From assembly GCA_029339195.1 (NCBI GenBank), contig JAPTJF010000394.1, forward strand, positions 1 to 60,510: a stretch of 60,510 nt of DNA, in the 5' to 3' direction. The first letter of the stretch is position 1; every line of letters begins with the position of its first letter. Under the pieces are notes generated by a model that did not search any database, was not told the DNA's origin, and saw only the letters and a program-made list of their open reading frames with translations. Source of the stretch: Micractinium sp. NFX-FRZ (Eukaryota; Chlorophyta; Trebouxiophyceae; Chlorellales; Chlorellaceae). The translations under genes and the position numbers were made by a program. This document shows positions 14,098 through 26,262 of this stretch, piece after piece.

Positions 14098-15524
14098 ATG
14101 TCGCGGCAAGGGGTGTGGCAGCTGCGCAAGCTGCTTGTGCACTACTGCGACCATGGAGGCAGCAGCAGGGGAGCACGGTGAGCCGCGCAGAGACGGGGAG
14201 AGCCATGCGGGGGCCTGGTGCCTGCTGCTGCCTGCTGCCGCCGCCGCCGCTGCCGCCACGCCTGCCGCTGCGCAGCGCTCGTGCTGCTCCTCCTGCCGTC
14301 TGCCGCCCCAATGCCTTGCTCCCTGTCCGGGTGGCCCTCTTTGCATGCATTCAAGCTCTCGTCTCCGCGCATGAACCAGCCTGCAGGGAGTAGGTTGCCC
14401 ACCCTGCCGCGCCACCAGCGGGCCAACCCAAGGCGCTGGCCATATGCTCATCATCATCTAGCCTCGTCTCGTGTCTCCCCAACGTGCAGGGGCTAGTGGA
14501 GCGCATGCCTTCCAGCTCCTGCAGCCCAACCCGCAACTTGCTGTGTACCCTCAATCAAAGCATCCCCTGCACTATTCTGCCGCCTGCCGCCGCCTGCAGG
14601 GAGTTTGTGGAGCGCATGCTGCCGCACTTCCAGAAGGACAACCCGCAGCTGGCAATTGAGAGCGTGGTGCGGCGGGGGCGGCACCCGGGGCTGGAGGCAG
14701 AGTACCGTGAGTGGGCGGCGGCGGGTGGGTGCTGCCATGTGCGCTGGCAACGACCCTGGGGTGCTGTGGGGCGTGGCTGGCTCCTCAGGGGGTGGGTGTG
14801 CAGGCATTATGCAGGAAGAGGTATGTCCAGGGCTTGCAGTTCAGACCGCGTCGTGCACGCCGGTGCGCCTGCCTGTGAGCCCGCCCCGCGCCCCACCTCC
14901 TGCCAGCGCCCCTACTGTTATGTTTGGCACGTGCCTCACTTTGCCTTCTCACCCACCTCCCTCGTTAACCTCCCCCTCCGCTCCCTCCCCCCTCGTCCCC
15001 CCTGCCAGTGAACCGCACGACGCGGCACGTGGATGTGAAGAACCAGCCAGCGGAGGAGGTGCTGCGGCAAGCGGTGTACCTGCGCAGCAGCCTGGGCCGC
15101 AAGGCCAGCTTGCAGGTGCGGCATGCCCCCCTGGCAGGCAGCAGCAGGGTGGGGGCGGAGGCGGCGCTGTGGGGGAGGAGCGGAGGCGGTGGTGGGAAAT
15201 CGTAGGGGTGGCGGCGGCGGCAGACCAAGGGCGCTAGTGCAGGGCTTCTCATGCGTGTCTCCTTGAGCAGGCTGATCCTTATGTGCGGGCAGTGCTATCT
15301 GGACCGCCGGCCAAGCCCCTGCAGAAGTGGCTGTCGACTAGCACGCCTCTGCGCTTGGACTCCCGCGTCTGCTGCTTTGTGACTCCCTGACCCTCCTCAT
15401 ACACTGCTAGTACGCCTGCCTGCCTGCCTGCCTTCAGGTGAAGCATCGGACACGCAGCCACATGCCCAGCGTCCAGGGGCAGTGGAGCCACGAGGTTCAG
15501 GAGTCGTTGAAGGCGGCTCAGTAG
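14098..15524 (+). CDS. MRPL43: Mitochondrial large ribosomal subunit protein mL43
   Basis: Exons 14098-14177, 14600-14706, 15009-15115 and 15438-15524 join in phase to 126 residues. The N-terminus MSRQGVWQLRKLLVHYCDHG with GGSSRGAR matches the start of mL43 proteins (GVWQL.KL...YC..GGSSRG). It continues with FVERMLPHFQKDNPQL, a strand/loop ending in RRGRHPGLEAEY, NRTTRHVDVKN, the SSLGRKASLQ helix, and the C-terminal HMPSVQGQW motif typical of the family. The fold is thioredoxin-like and the protein sits on the mitochondrial large subunit. Length is in the normal range (about 120-160). No separate presequence is obvious; the basic N-terminus may serve as one. The start codon is the first ATG and begins the conserved block, so it is well supported. 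Confidence 0.93.
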
Positions 15525-15671
15525 CAGAGCTTGGAGGGCGACTCGCTCGGAGCTTGGTTGCCGTTGGCTGCAATTTTCAGCTGAAGCAGGTCGCTCTGTT
15601 CAGCAAGCGCTTGAGAGGGGCCCGCAGCACGCTGTTGTGCTTGTCCGCTTGATGGCAGCAAGCCCGCCCCT

Positions 15672-15676
15672 TGTAA
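15672..15676 (+). terminator. TGTAA polyadenylation signal of mL43
   Basis: TGTAA lies 148 bases after the TAG stop at 15524. Confidence 0.65.
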
Positions 15677-16271
15677 CATACTCAACACTTCAGCTTGGCT
15701 GTAGCAAAGTGGCGCCCTGGCACGTACCAGTGGTCTGTTGTGGCGCATGAGCAGGTGTGCTTGAGTTTTGCAGGCAGCAGTCGAGTGGCAGGGAATGGCT
15801 GGCCCATGGAGTGCCGGACTCGTGTACAGCACTGGTGCCAGTTGATGAAGCAGCGCTTGCACGAGGCGGTCCCGCTGCGGCAAGGTTGCCGGAGGCGCCG
15901 GCGGGGGATTGGAGGCCAGGCGGGGCTTTGCAGATGCTGGTCATGAACTGGTGTACTTCATCTGACTCGTGCTATGCAGCATGCCTGTGAAGTGCGATCT
16001 GGCCTGTGCCTCACAACAAGCGGCGCTGCTGCCAGCCTGTTCCGCCGGTACCCCAGCCCTGTCCTGTTAGTGTCGGGGGCATCATCACGTGCTGAAATCC
16101 GTTCATACTGCTGCTGAACTCCCATTTAACCCGCGCCGATCACGAGAACACGGTGCACCTTCCGGTGGGTCACGAGCTGAGCTGGCAAGGGGTCTCCAAG
16201 CTGCCGCTCGGGCGCAAGGCGGCAACCAACAATTTCGTTTCTGCAACCATGCGGCGCCAAGCCTCTTCGTG
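15677..16271 (+). other. Intergenic region upstream of the WD40 gene
   Basis: No gene recognised. Holds the end of the mL43 3' UTR and the promoter and 5' UTR of the next gene. The frame of the next gene stays open upstream to an ATG at 16089, so a longer N-terminus is possible, but the MGQAPS start fits better. Confidence 0.5.
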
Positions 16272-19200
16272 ATGGGGCAGGCTCCAAGCGCTGAGAGAGA
16301 AGGCGAGCGGGACCATTCAGCCGCTCCAGCACTGACAAAGGAGCTTCTTCAACAACTAGAGAGCGTTAGAGCTGAGGACGACGGCTCAGACGAGGTGCGC
16401 TGGTGGGCAGGGGCGGCACCGAGCCCTGCGGAACGAGAGCCACCAGTCCCGCTGGCCGGCGACCCGGCTCCTGGGCTCAAATTGCACTCTGGTAGACCCC
16501 CGGAACGGTTTCCTTGGCGCGGCCAGCCAGCCGCGCTTCAGGCCTTGCCAGCCGCTCATGACGCAGTGCGCTTTTTTTTTCTTGGCTCCGAGCAGGGCTC
16601 GCAGGACGAGCGGGAGAGCTTTGGTAGCTGGCGCTCCTGCGCCCGAGGGCCAGGCAGCGTGGCCACTGGCCGCCCCTCCCAGGCCGGGCAGGGGCTGCGG
16701 CCTAGCGACGCCAGCAGCGACACGCTGACGCCCATGAGCGGCGGCACCAACGCGTCGGCAGGAGCTGAATGGCTAGATCAGCGCCCATCGGCCGACACAC
16801 CTCTGCCAGGCAGCAGCTTGGCGGCTTGCGGCAGTTCGATGTTCAAGGGTGAGTCGGCGTGCAGTTCAACCGCCACGAGCGCCATTCGGGCGTTTGCTCA
16901 GCTCCTGCCACCAAGCCCTCCCCGTGCTGCTCCCTCTGCTTCTGCTGCTTCCCACGTTCCCTGCTGTCCTAAACCCCTGTGCTTCCCTCTGGGCCTCCAC
17001 CACCCGACACGTTCTGCCGCCTGCCGCCCTGCCCCCGCCGCCCTCTTCTCATGCCCCCGCTGCCCCCGCCGCACTCTGTCGCTTCCGCAGGCAGTTCCCT
17101 GGCTCACAGCGAGCCGGGCGTGGGGATGCGCAGCTGCAGCGCAGAGCTGCAGCGCGCATCACTAGACAGCCACGGGCAGCCTCGCTTCAGCGCGGAGCTC
17201 GCACAGCATGCGCAGCGCGGGCCCTCGGGGGACGCCGGCACCGCCGGCTACTCGCCCGCCGGCAGCGCCCGCAGCTCGTTTGCTCTGGAGAGGGCCTCTA
17301 TGGAGGCCAACCGGGCCAGCCTGGAAGCTTTCAAGGAAGCCTTTGCCACCGGCCCGCTCATGCCGCCCAGCAAGGCGCCGCCGCAGCCGTCCCAGCCCAC
17401 GGCGCCCTCCGCCACCGGCCCCGCCATCAGCTTTGACCAAGTCTGCCAGGCGGCCCAGGTGCCTCTGGCGCTCCGGGAGAAGTGAGTGGGCGGCAAGCGG
17501 GGGCTGCAGGGGCCGCTTGGGGCCTGCTTTGTGATATGTCTGCTGTAGCCCTCCCCAGCCTGCGCTGACGACGCCTGGCCCTTAAGCTTGCTTGTTGTCT
17601 GGGTGGCAAGCAGGACCCCCCCCAGGCTGCGCGTGCACAGTCTTCCCCAGAAGGCGCCTCCCCCGCCCTCCCTGCCCGCCCCCGCCCCGACCCTGACCCT
17701 GCCCTCTCTCCCGCGTCACCCTGTGCGCCCGCAGGTTTGCGCGGCTGTGCGTGCTGCCGCCCAACACCCCCGCCCCCGCCTCCATGCTGGCCAAGCTGTG
17801 GCAGGCAGACGCGCTGGACGTCAAATCCTCCCTGGCGGCCCTGGCGGCCAAGGGCCTCCTCAACGTGGCGCAGCTGCCCGACGGCCGCGTGTGGTGCCTG
17901 CCGCAGCCGCAGCAGCTGGAGCTGGTTCAGGTGGGGCAGGCGGGCAGCGCCCTGCTGGTTGCAGATTGTTGTATGACCGGTTACTGGCGAGTGGCTGACA
18001 ACTGGTGACCAGAAACGAGTGCGCAGTCGTTTCCCACGGTCAAGCGTGCAGGTCGTAGAGCAGGCAACGGCAGTTGCCTGCCCACATGCTGGGTTGCTTA
18101 TGACTGGCATTGGGCTCCGGTTGGGTCTTAAACTTGACCCGGACGCAACACTGACCGCCATCCCTACCATTGTGTGTGTGCAGCTGGCCTGCCGGGATGC
18201 AGCGCCGCACTACCACCGCCTGCTGCTCGATGCCTACAGCCACGCCACGCTGCCCAGCATTCTGGAGGAAGCAGCGGAGGGGAATGGGTCTGCGGCTCTG
18301 GCGCGGCAGCAGCAACAGCGGCAGGGGCAGCAGTACCAGCAGGCGCAGGTGCAGTACCCGCAGCAGCAGGCGGCCCATCCCCAGCAGCACGTGCAGTACC
18401 CCCAGCAGGTGGCGCAGCAGCAGCAGCAGCAGTACCACTGGCACCCGCCGCCGCTGGGAGCTCAGCAGCAGCAGCTGGCGGCAGGAGCAGGCGGCGGGGC
18501 GGCGGCGGCGCAGCTGATGCTCATGCAGCAGCTGCAGCAGCTGCCCCAGAGGCTGCAGGACGTGCAAGACGACGGCTACATTCTCATCAACCTAGGGCAC
18601 CACCTGACTGCCGGCGGGAGGCACTACCAGGTGCAAATATGCTTAAGCTTGCTGCATGCAGGTCTGCCATCAGCCCAGGGCACCGCCCGCCGCTGCCAGC
18701 ACCAGCAGATGCGCGTGCTCGCTCCCTGCAGCCCGCCCTGCCCTCTGCCCTTCCCCCTGAATCGTGCCGACCCCCGGCTGCTGCCGCGGGAGCTGCCGCC
18801 AGACCCACTCTACCCCACCCCCACCCCTCCTCCACCCCTCCTCACCCCACCTCCCCACCTCCACCCCAACCTCGTCAACACCTCACTGATTCACTCCCGC
18901 CCTACCCTCTGCTGCAGCTGCGGGAACTGCTGCTTGACCCCGACTGGCTGCGGCGCAAGCTCATCGCTGCCGGGACCACTGCAGTGGTGGCCGACTTCCG
19001 ACGGTGTGTCTGGCGGGGGGGCGAGGGGATGGCATGGGATGGAGGGCATCAGCCAGCCTCGGGAGGCCACACGTGGCGTGCTGCCAGGCAGGGGATGCAG
19101 TCCCAACAGCGCCGTAGGAAAGAGGCCGGACCGATGCGGCATCCCCCACGCAGGCACCGATTGGAAGCCCGCCGTACCGCTCCCGCCCCCACGCATGGTA

Positions 19201-22200
19201 CCGCAGGTACCTGCTGCTGGAGAACTGTGCCGACATCAAGGTGGTACTGGAGGCCTTCCAGCTGTCGGCGGCCCAGGCGGTGGCCTACCCACGCGCGCCC
19301 GGCCTGCTGCGCTGCCTCATGGCGTCGCGCCTCGTCACGGCGCCCCTGTCTGCGGCGATGCAGGTGCTGAAGAGGGACACAGGGGAATCTTGTCAGGGGA
19401 TGGTGGTCACCGCGTGGGGATTCAATTTTTGTGGCGGTGGAGGCCATAGTGCGAGTGATGGGAGTGGCGCGCAGCACTGACTGGTAGGGGCAGAGCGGGG
19501 CGGAGACTGTGTGCTGTGCAGCGCGGTGCTCGATCAGGTGGGGCCTTTCGGCTCAGCGGGAGCTCTCTCTAGGGGAGTGGCTGCGGCGCGGCTTGCAGTG
19601 CCGAGCATGCCGCCCATGCTGCTTGGAACCCCTGGCCCGCCCCCCCCCCCACACGCAGGCCTGGCTGGCGGAGCAGCGGCAGCGTATTTACGACGACGGC
19701 CGCACCGCGCTGCTCTCCGGCTTCCCCCGCTGCCTGCCGCCCCTCACCCCCTCGCTCGACCAGGCAGGCGGCCTGCAGCGCCTGGCGCTGCGCGGCCACA
19801 ACAGCGCCGTCACCAAGGTGCTGCTCACGCCGTCGGGCACCGACGCCGTCACCGGTGAGCATCTGGTTGCTTGGGGGTTCATGTAAAATTATCATTCCAA
19901 CAGGACATTTCATTGCTCTTGGTGCACAGCCAGCTCGTTTGCTGAGCTTCTGCGCCTGCGCCGCCCCGCCTGCGCCCCGCCTCCGCGGCCCCGCCTCACC
20001 CGCTCCTCTGCCAGCTCTGCCGTGCCCTGAACCCCCGCCCCTGCTCCTTCCCCCACCCCCCCTGCAGCCTCCACCGACGGCACCGCCCGCGTGTGGGACC
20101 TGGACATTGGCGACTGCGTGCTGCTGCTGGAGGGGCACGCGGGGCCGGTCACCGACATGGCTGTCACATCAGGTGGGGGAAGGAGCGATGCACCCGCCTG
20201 TCCTTCCCAACGGGAAGAAGCGATGCCCCCATCTGCGTTCCACAGGGCGCCCTCTGTGACCGCTGCACCTCCTTGTCTGGTAAAGAGCGCACATTGCTGC
20301 TCCTCCTGCCGCCGGCAGGGTGCCGCCGTGCCGTACCTTGTGTGTGCTCAACTCGTGCCCCTGCCGCTCCCTGCCCCGCCCCGCCCGCCCCGCAGACGGC
20401 AGCCTGGTGCTCACCTGCTCCACAGACGGCACCGCCCGCGCATTTGAAATGGAGCGCGGGCAGTGCCTGCGCGTGCTGGCAGGTGAGGGGGCTGCGCCTG
20501 CATTTCCCGAACAGTGGCAGCTGTGCACACGCCATGCAGCTGTTCCCGCCTCTGTTACTTGCTGCCCGCAAAGCCAGGTCGTTGCTGATGCCCCGTGGGC
20601 TCGCTCCCACCCGCGCCCTCCGCCCTGTCCCCCTCCTGCGCCTACCTCCACCCACCCCCTCTCCCTCCGTCTCTTCCATCCCCCGCAGGCCACACCGCCG
20701 CTATCAACGCGCTGGCAATGGACCCCTGGGCACGCTTTGTGGTCACCGCCTCCACCGACGGCACCGCCCGCGTGTGGGACCTCTCGTCGGCACGCAGCGT
20801 CCACATCCTGCACACAGGGTGCACCCAGGAGCAGGGTGAGCCGGGTGATGGGTTTTGATACGTCCTGCCCTAAATGTGGGAGCAAAGCCCCTTGCCTACT
20901 TGAAGGAGGCTGCGTTGAGGCAGCAATGTGTGGCAGCCGCTCCAAAGTGGATGCCAGGTTGTCCAACAAGTCCACTCCCTGACATGCGCACCCGCCACAC
21001 CCGCCTGCTGCTGTGTAACAAGCCCACCCCCTGACTTGCCCACCCGCCACACCCACCTGCTGCTGCGCCCTCAGGCGGCGTCCTCTCGGTTGCCCTCTCC
21101 CCCTGCACCCGCTTCGCCATCCTGGGTTGCGCCAACAACACTGCACGCATGTACGACGTGGTATCAGGTGCGCAGGGGTGGATGGCGGTTGTTCCATGCA
21201 TTGCTCTGTGCTGCTTCTCTGCCGGTTGGGGAGGAAGGCCGGGCCTCTCTGCTGCCTGGTCTCGCTCCTTCCCTGTGCTCTGCTGCCCTCGCTCTTGCGT
21301 GTCCCCTCACTGCAGCGCGCCCACATTGGTCTCAACCGCTGCGCTGGCCCCTTTACGGTTCCTCCGCCGCCGCTGCCTGTCTCTCCTGTTTCCAACCCCC
21401 TGTCCCGGCCCACATACCCTGCTATTTTCATTAACTGCTTTAGCCTGAACGTCGTTGCTGCCTGCTGTGCTGTTCATCTTCAACCCTGCCCGCAGGCCGG
21501 TGCATGGGCATCATGGCTGCCCACACGGGCTGGGTCACCCTCGTGCGCTTCCTGCCCGACGGCAAGAAGGCGGTGACCGCCAGCCACGACGGCACCGCCA
21601 GGTCAGCACTGGTGTGCTTCATTGCCGGGTGGGAGGGCCCAGAGGGCGGTACAGGCAGCGCGACGTCGAGGGCCGGTGCAGGCTGACGGGCACAGACCAC
21701 CCCTGTTGGCGCGACGCTGTGCTGCTCTGCGCCTGGCAGCGGGCGTCATCCCCGCGCCTCCCTGCCAGCGCACCCTTCTTCCTCCACCGCCACCGCCGCC
21801 TCAGCGCCTGATCTGCCGCACCACCTGCCCCCTGCAGGGTGTGGGACCTGCACAACGGCAGCTGCCGGCACGTGCTGCAGGGGCACAAGGGGCGCATCAA
21901 TGCCCTGGAGGTGGCGCCCGACGGCAAGTGGGCGGCCACCGCCAGCGAGGACTGCACCGTGCGCATCTGGGATCTCCGGCGGGGCACGTGCCGCCGCGTG
22001 CTGACGGTGAGCACGCACGCTTGGGTGGAGCCTCTCTTTGGGCTTGTGACGAGCCTTCGTTGCTTGCGGTTTGGAAGCCCTGGCAGGGCAGGGCAGCAGG
22101 GAGTTGTGGCAAGGTGGCCAGCCTCCGACTGAGAGCGAGGGAGCCAGGCAGGATAGGCTGGCGGGCGCTCAGGCATCAGGGGGGCATGCTTGCATCCTGC

Positions 22201-25200
22201 ACCTGCCAGGCTCCCGACTCACACCGCCCGCCCTGCCGCCCTTCGCCCCTCAAACCCTGCCCTCCCCATCCATGGCCGTCAGGGCCACAAGTCGTGGGTG
22301 TCTCACATCGCCATCTCGCCCGCCGACGACAAGCTGGTCACGACATCGGGTAAGAGCAGGCCTGGGAGGTGTGTCTTGCATGCTGTGTTTGGTGCGTCTC
22401 CTCTTCCCACACGCTTACCCCTCGGGCTCTGTCATTAGAGCCGCAGCCAGCTGCCTGCCTCGCCCTGACCTGCGCCCGCCCACCTGGCGGCTACCTCATG
22501 CCTGCCTGCCCCCCTGCCCCCCTGCCTGCAGGCGACGGCACAGCGCTGGTGTACAGCCTGGAGAGCGGGGACATGCTTTGCCTGCTGGAGGGCCACTCCG
22601 CTGCTGTGCATGCTGCGGTCATCACGCGCAAGGGCAGGTGCGTGGGGTTGGGGCGGGGCGGGGGCAGCCAGCCCCTCGGGAGTGTTTGCATGTGAGGGGT
22701 GCATCACCAGCAGGCTGCAGACACTTCCGGGGCACACAAAGCACTTCAATCTGCAGGCGCAGCCTGCAGACTTTGGACACCAGTTTGCACCCCAGGGGGC
22801 TCACGACCCTTTGCAGGCTTGCGCCGGGGTGCGGCCTCAAGTGACACGCACACACGCACACCTGTTGCAATCCTCCTCCTGCCTCCCTATCCTGCAGATT
22901 TGCCGTGACGGTGTCTGAGGACAGCAGCGTGCGGGTGTGGGACTTTGCTTCACGCCTGGTGCAGGTGGGCAGGGTGGATGCCCAGCGGGAGGCACGGTGG
23001 GCAGGGAGGGAGGTGCCTGGCCGGCGGAGGGGAAGCGCATGGGGCAGTGGGCCGCCCTGCTGTGGCACTGTGTCTCCTTCTTCCACACGCAGCGGCAGCA
23101 CGCGTTATGTTTGCGCTGATCCACGCGCTCATCCCCTTTCTGAGTATTTCATGTCTTCGTCGTGTGTGCTGCAGCCGCCCAGCTACCACGAGGGCAAGGT
23201 GTACTGCATCGCCGGCAGCGCCGGCGGCACCGTGCTGGCGACGTGTGGAGAGGACTGCGACGCGCGGCTGTGGGACGCGGAGCGGGGCACCTTCCAGGTC
23301 CGTCCTGGCGGTGGTGGAGGTGGATTGAAGGCAGGGCAGTGCCGTGCAAGCCTGTGGGTGCAGGAGCAGCACAGGGTGTGGGCAGTGCAGCGCCGCTCTG
23401 GTGCGCTCGCGCCACCTCTCACTGCTCCTGCTCCGCCCCCGCTCCCTGCCCCCTTGCGCATGACTCTCACGCTGCCTACCTGCCTGCTTGCCTGCCTGCC
23501 CGCCTCTGCCCGCCTGCAGGGCCTGCTGCACCGCCACAAGGTGCCCATCCGGTGGGCCTCCTTCTCGGCAGACGGGCGCCAGCTGGTGACCGTGTCCCCC
23601 GACCGCACCGTGCTGCTCTGGGACGTCGCCACGCTGTCCCTGCTGCGCCACGTGCCAGGTGGGCGCGAGGGGGCTTGGTGGCGTGAGGGGCAGCAATGGT
23701 AGCCGCGGTGGTGGCGGTCCCGGGGGCAACGGCGGCCCGGCAGCAGCAAGGGCACCGCTGCCCTTGCTCGCACTCTCTTTACTTTTCGCCCTGTCACGCT
23801 TTTCCTGTTGCCGCGTCGGTCTCCGGTATTACTTGCCTCCCCACCCACCCTGCCCTGCCTGCCCCCGCGCCTGCCGTGCAGTGAGCGAGGGCAGCCGCAT
23901 CCGCAGCTTTGCCGCCTCGGCTGACCTGTCGCGCGCTGTGGTCTGCAAGTGGGACAGCACGGTCAGCGTGGTCGACCTGCACAGCGGGGAGGTCGTGTCC
24001 ATGCTGCAGCGCTGGGGCCAGCGGGATAGCGCCACTGGGCACTCCTCAGGTATGTGGGATGCGCTGTGTGTGGAGAGGGTGCCATGCGGTGCAAGGCAGC
24101 CGCTGCCCAACCACCTGCTTGCCTGCCTGCCTGCCTGCCTGTTTCCGCGCCTCCCCATTGTATTCCTCCAGGCTTGAAGTCCTGCCCACTCACCCTCCTC
24201 CCCGCCCCCGTGCCACCCCGGCCCCTCCCCCTTGCCCCCTTGCAGCCGTGAACCAGGTCCTCATGACCCAAGACGGGCGCACCGTAGTGACCCTCTCTAA
24301 AGACACCACCGCCCGCGTGTGGGACGCCGGCAGCGGCGCCTGCCTCCACGTGCTGGCGGGGCACACGGACGCCGTGCTGGGCGGCTGCCTGAATGACGCC
24401 GCCCGCCTGCTGGCCACCCACTCGTTTGACGACTGCGTCAGGCTGTGGGCGCTGGACAGCGGCAAGTGCATCAACTGCGTCAAGCTGCCAGACACGCCGC
24501 AGGTGCGGGTGCACGTGGGCAGGGGGGTGCTGCGCTGCCGCCCCGGCTGCTCCGCTGTCAGCTGGCTGCAGGGCAGCGCTGGTGGCACTGCAGGCACTGC
24601 GTTGGTGCGCCTGGCGCCAAAGGCGGCGAGGCTTGGGGGCCAACGCCGGGTGCTGTGTGGCAGCAACGCACTAGGCCCCCCCGCTCCACCCTCCCTGCCC
24701 CGCCCTCCCTCACCGCTCTCCCTCCCCTCCCTGGCTCTGGCACCGCAGCACGTGGCTCTGTCGCCCGACGGCTGGAAGGTTGCGGTGGCGCTCAGCAGCG
24801 CTGCCGTGTGTGTGTTTGATGTTGAGGACAAGCAGCCGGGCCCGCTGTGGGAGGTGAGGGCTGGGCAGCTGGGCCCCTTCTTTGGGAGGCGCGTGTCCGT
24901 TTGTGACGTGGTAGATGCTGCGTTGTGGTCGTTGTTCCTGCTAACTGGTGGTAGCGCTGCTCAAACGGTGCAACCTGCACCTGCTGTAGCTCTGCTTGTG
25001 TCCTGGCACCCGCCAGCTGTGCCCCGCGCCCTGCGTCCGCATCCCCGCTCACGTCTGCGCTCTCCCCTCCTGACCCAACCCTCTTGCTCACCGCCCTCCC
25101 CCTTCCCCACCCATTCCTTCTATAACAGTTCCACGGCGGCGACATCACGGGCCTGCAGTTCTCGGCCGACGGCGCGGAGCTGATGTCGTGCGCCCTGGAC

Positions 25201-25810
25201 GCCTCTGTGTGCGTGTGGGACGCTTCCACAGGTGGGCACCTCACCGCCCCAGCTTGGCTGCCTCAGGCCCTTGCCCTGCCCTGCCCTGCCCTGCCCTACA
25301 CATCCCTCACCCCGCCCTTCCCTCCCCCTGGCCCCCCCCACCCCGCGCTGTCGGCCCCCCGCAGGCGCCCCCACCGGCCTGTTTGTCGGCGACTGCGGCT
25401 TCACTTGCTGCTGGTACAACGCCGCCCAGGAGCAGCTGTGCATCGGCACCGACCGGGGCATCGTGCACTGCCTGGACTTGGGCCTCGTGCCACGCGGCAT
25501 GGCAGCCTCCGCCTTTGTGCCCACGGAGGCGGCGGGGCAGGCCGCCGCCGCCGCCGCGGCCCTCGCGCAGCTCCACCTGCAGCAGCCGCAGCAGGCGCAG
25601 CAAGCGGGGGCGCAGCGGTCGCAGGCCATGCATGGTTTTGTGCATGGCGAGCCCAACCACTTGCCGACAAGCATGCCGCCAGCATCACCCGCGCCCAACG
25701 GGGCATCGCCGCCGCCGGCCCCCAATGGGGCGCTGCCAGCCGCCGGCGGCACGCACGCTGCGGCGGGCGCGTTTGGCACACCCGACCCAGACGTCAGCAT
25801 GACCTCCTGA
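16272..25810 (+). CDS. APAF-1-like protein: winged helix, APAF-1 helical region and about 15 WD40 repeats, no NTPase domain
   Basis: Twenty-three exons join in unbroken phase to 1,445 residues: 16272-16848, 17091-17481, 17735-17930, 18184-18630, 18918-19003, 19207-19363, 19659-19854, 20068-20172, 20396-20482, 20689-20835, 21075-21167, 21496-21601, 21838-22006, 22283-22349, 22532-22637, 22898-22964, 23175-23297, 23520-23658, 23882-24049, 24246-24502, 24749-24853, 25129-25231 and 25365-25810. The start MGQAPS fits the N-myristoylation consensus (Gly2, Ser6). About 300 disordered residues follow. Next come a winged-helix block (FARLCVLPPNTPAPASML...LWQADALD) and an APAF-1-type helical block (DDGYILINLGHHLTAGGR, LLLDPDWLRRKL), split by a Gln-rich insert. 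Then come 14-16 WD40 repeats (ASTDGTARVWDL, GHTAAINALA), probably two propellers, and a Pro/Ala-rich tail. In bacterial and animal relatives the winged helix follows an NB-ARC ATPase; here no P-loop or Walker B is present anywhere. Role inferred only as a signalling or assembly scaffold, possibly membrane-attached. Confidence 0.88.
20965..21068 (+). repeat. 52-base tandem duplication in an intron of the WD40 gene
   Basis: Two adjacent copies beginning AACAAG and ending CCTGCTGCTG, period 52 bases, a few mismatches, at the end of the intron before the exon at 21075. The junction of the copies creates a TGTAA at 21014-21018. Confidence 0.75.
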
Positions 25811-26228
25811 CAGCACCATTTTTCCGGTTTTCAGGTGGAAGCACCTTCCCCAACCGCCTGCCTTTGTTTCTTTTCCATGAGTGGCAGTCCACACCTTGAC
25901 CTGCTCCTCCAGGCAAGCCACTGGGTGTCTGCAGCACAGCCCCAGCACCAACTCTCCCTGCATTGCCTCACTGCAGCCGAACATGGCCCCCTATGTTCCC
26001 ATCCCCTCCTTTCCTCCCTGCCTTGTTCCCCCGTCTATATCGCCCCCTGCCCCCCTGCGCGTTTTCCCTGAGCAGCTTTTCCGGGACGAGCAGCGTCCCT
26101 AACCACGTCTCCGCTTCTCTCTTTCAGCTGATGAGAGCCTATTCTGCCGCACGGTGCAGCGGCGTCCCCAGTTCCCTGTCCCATCTCCCCAAGCCCACTC
26201 ACCCCGCCGGTCGTTTTGTTTTGCTTGT

Positions 26229-26262
26229 CCCCCCCCACCCCCACCCCCCACCCCCCCGCCCC
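26229..26262 (-). other. G-quadruplex-forming motif (minus strand)
   Basis: The plus strand shows runs of 5-8 C separated by single A or G. The minus strand therefore has at least four G-runs of 5 or more with one-base loops, a strong G4/i-motif pattern within the presumed 3' UTR. Confidence 0.6.

Noticed and set aside
18019..19449. Single long frame suggesting an unspliced 476-codon protein
   Set aside because: It contains the true exon 18184-18630, then reads through two introns. The later exons needed for the APAF-1 region are in another frame and joined by clear GT-AG sites.
16272..25810. Recent bacterial acquisition of the NB-ARC/WD40-type gene
   Set aside because: The gene has 22 introns, host-like base composition and algal low-complexity inserts. 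If it was transferred, it was long ago; the sequence alone does not show it.
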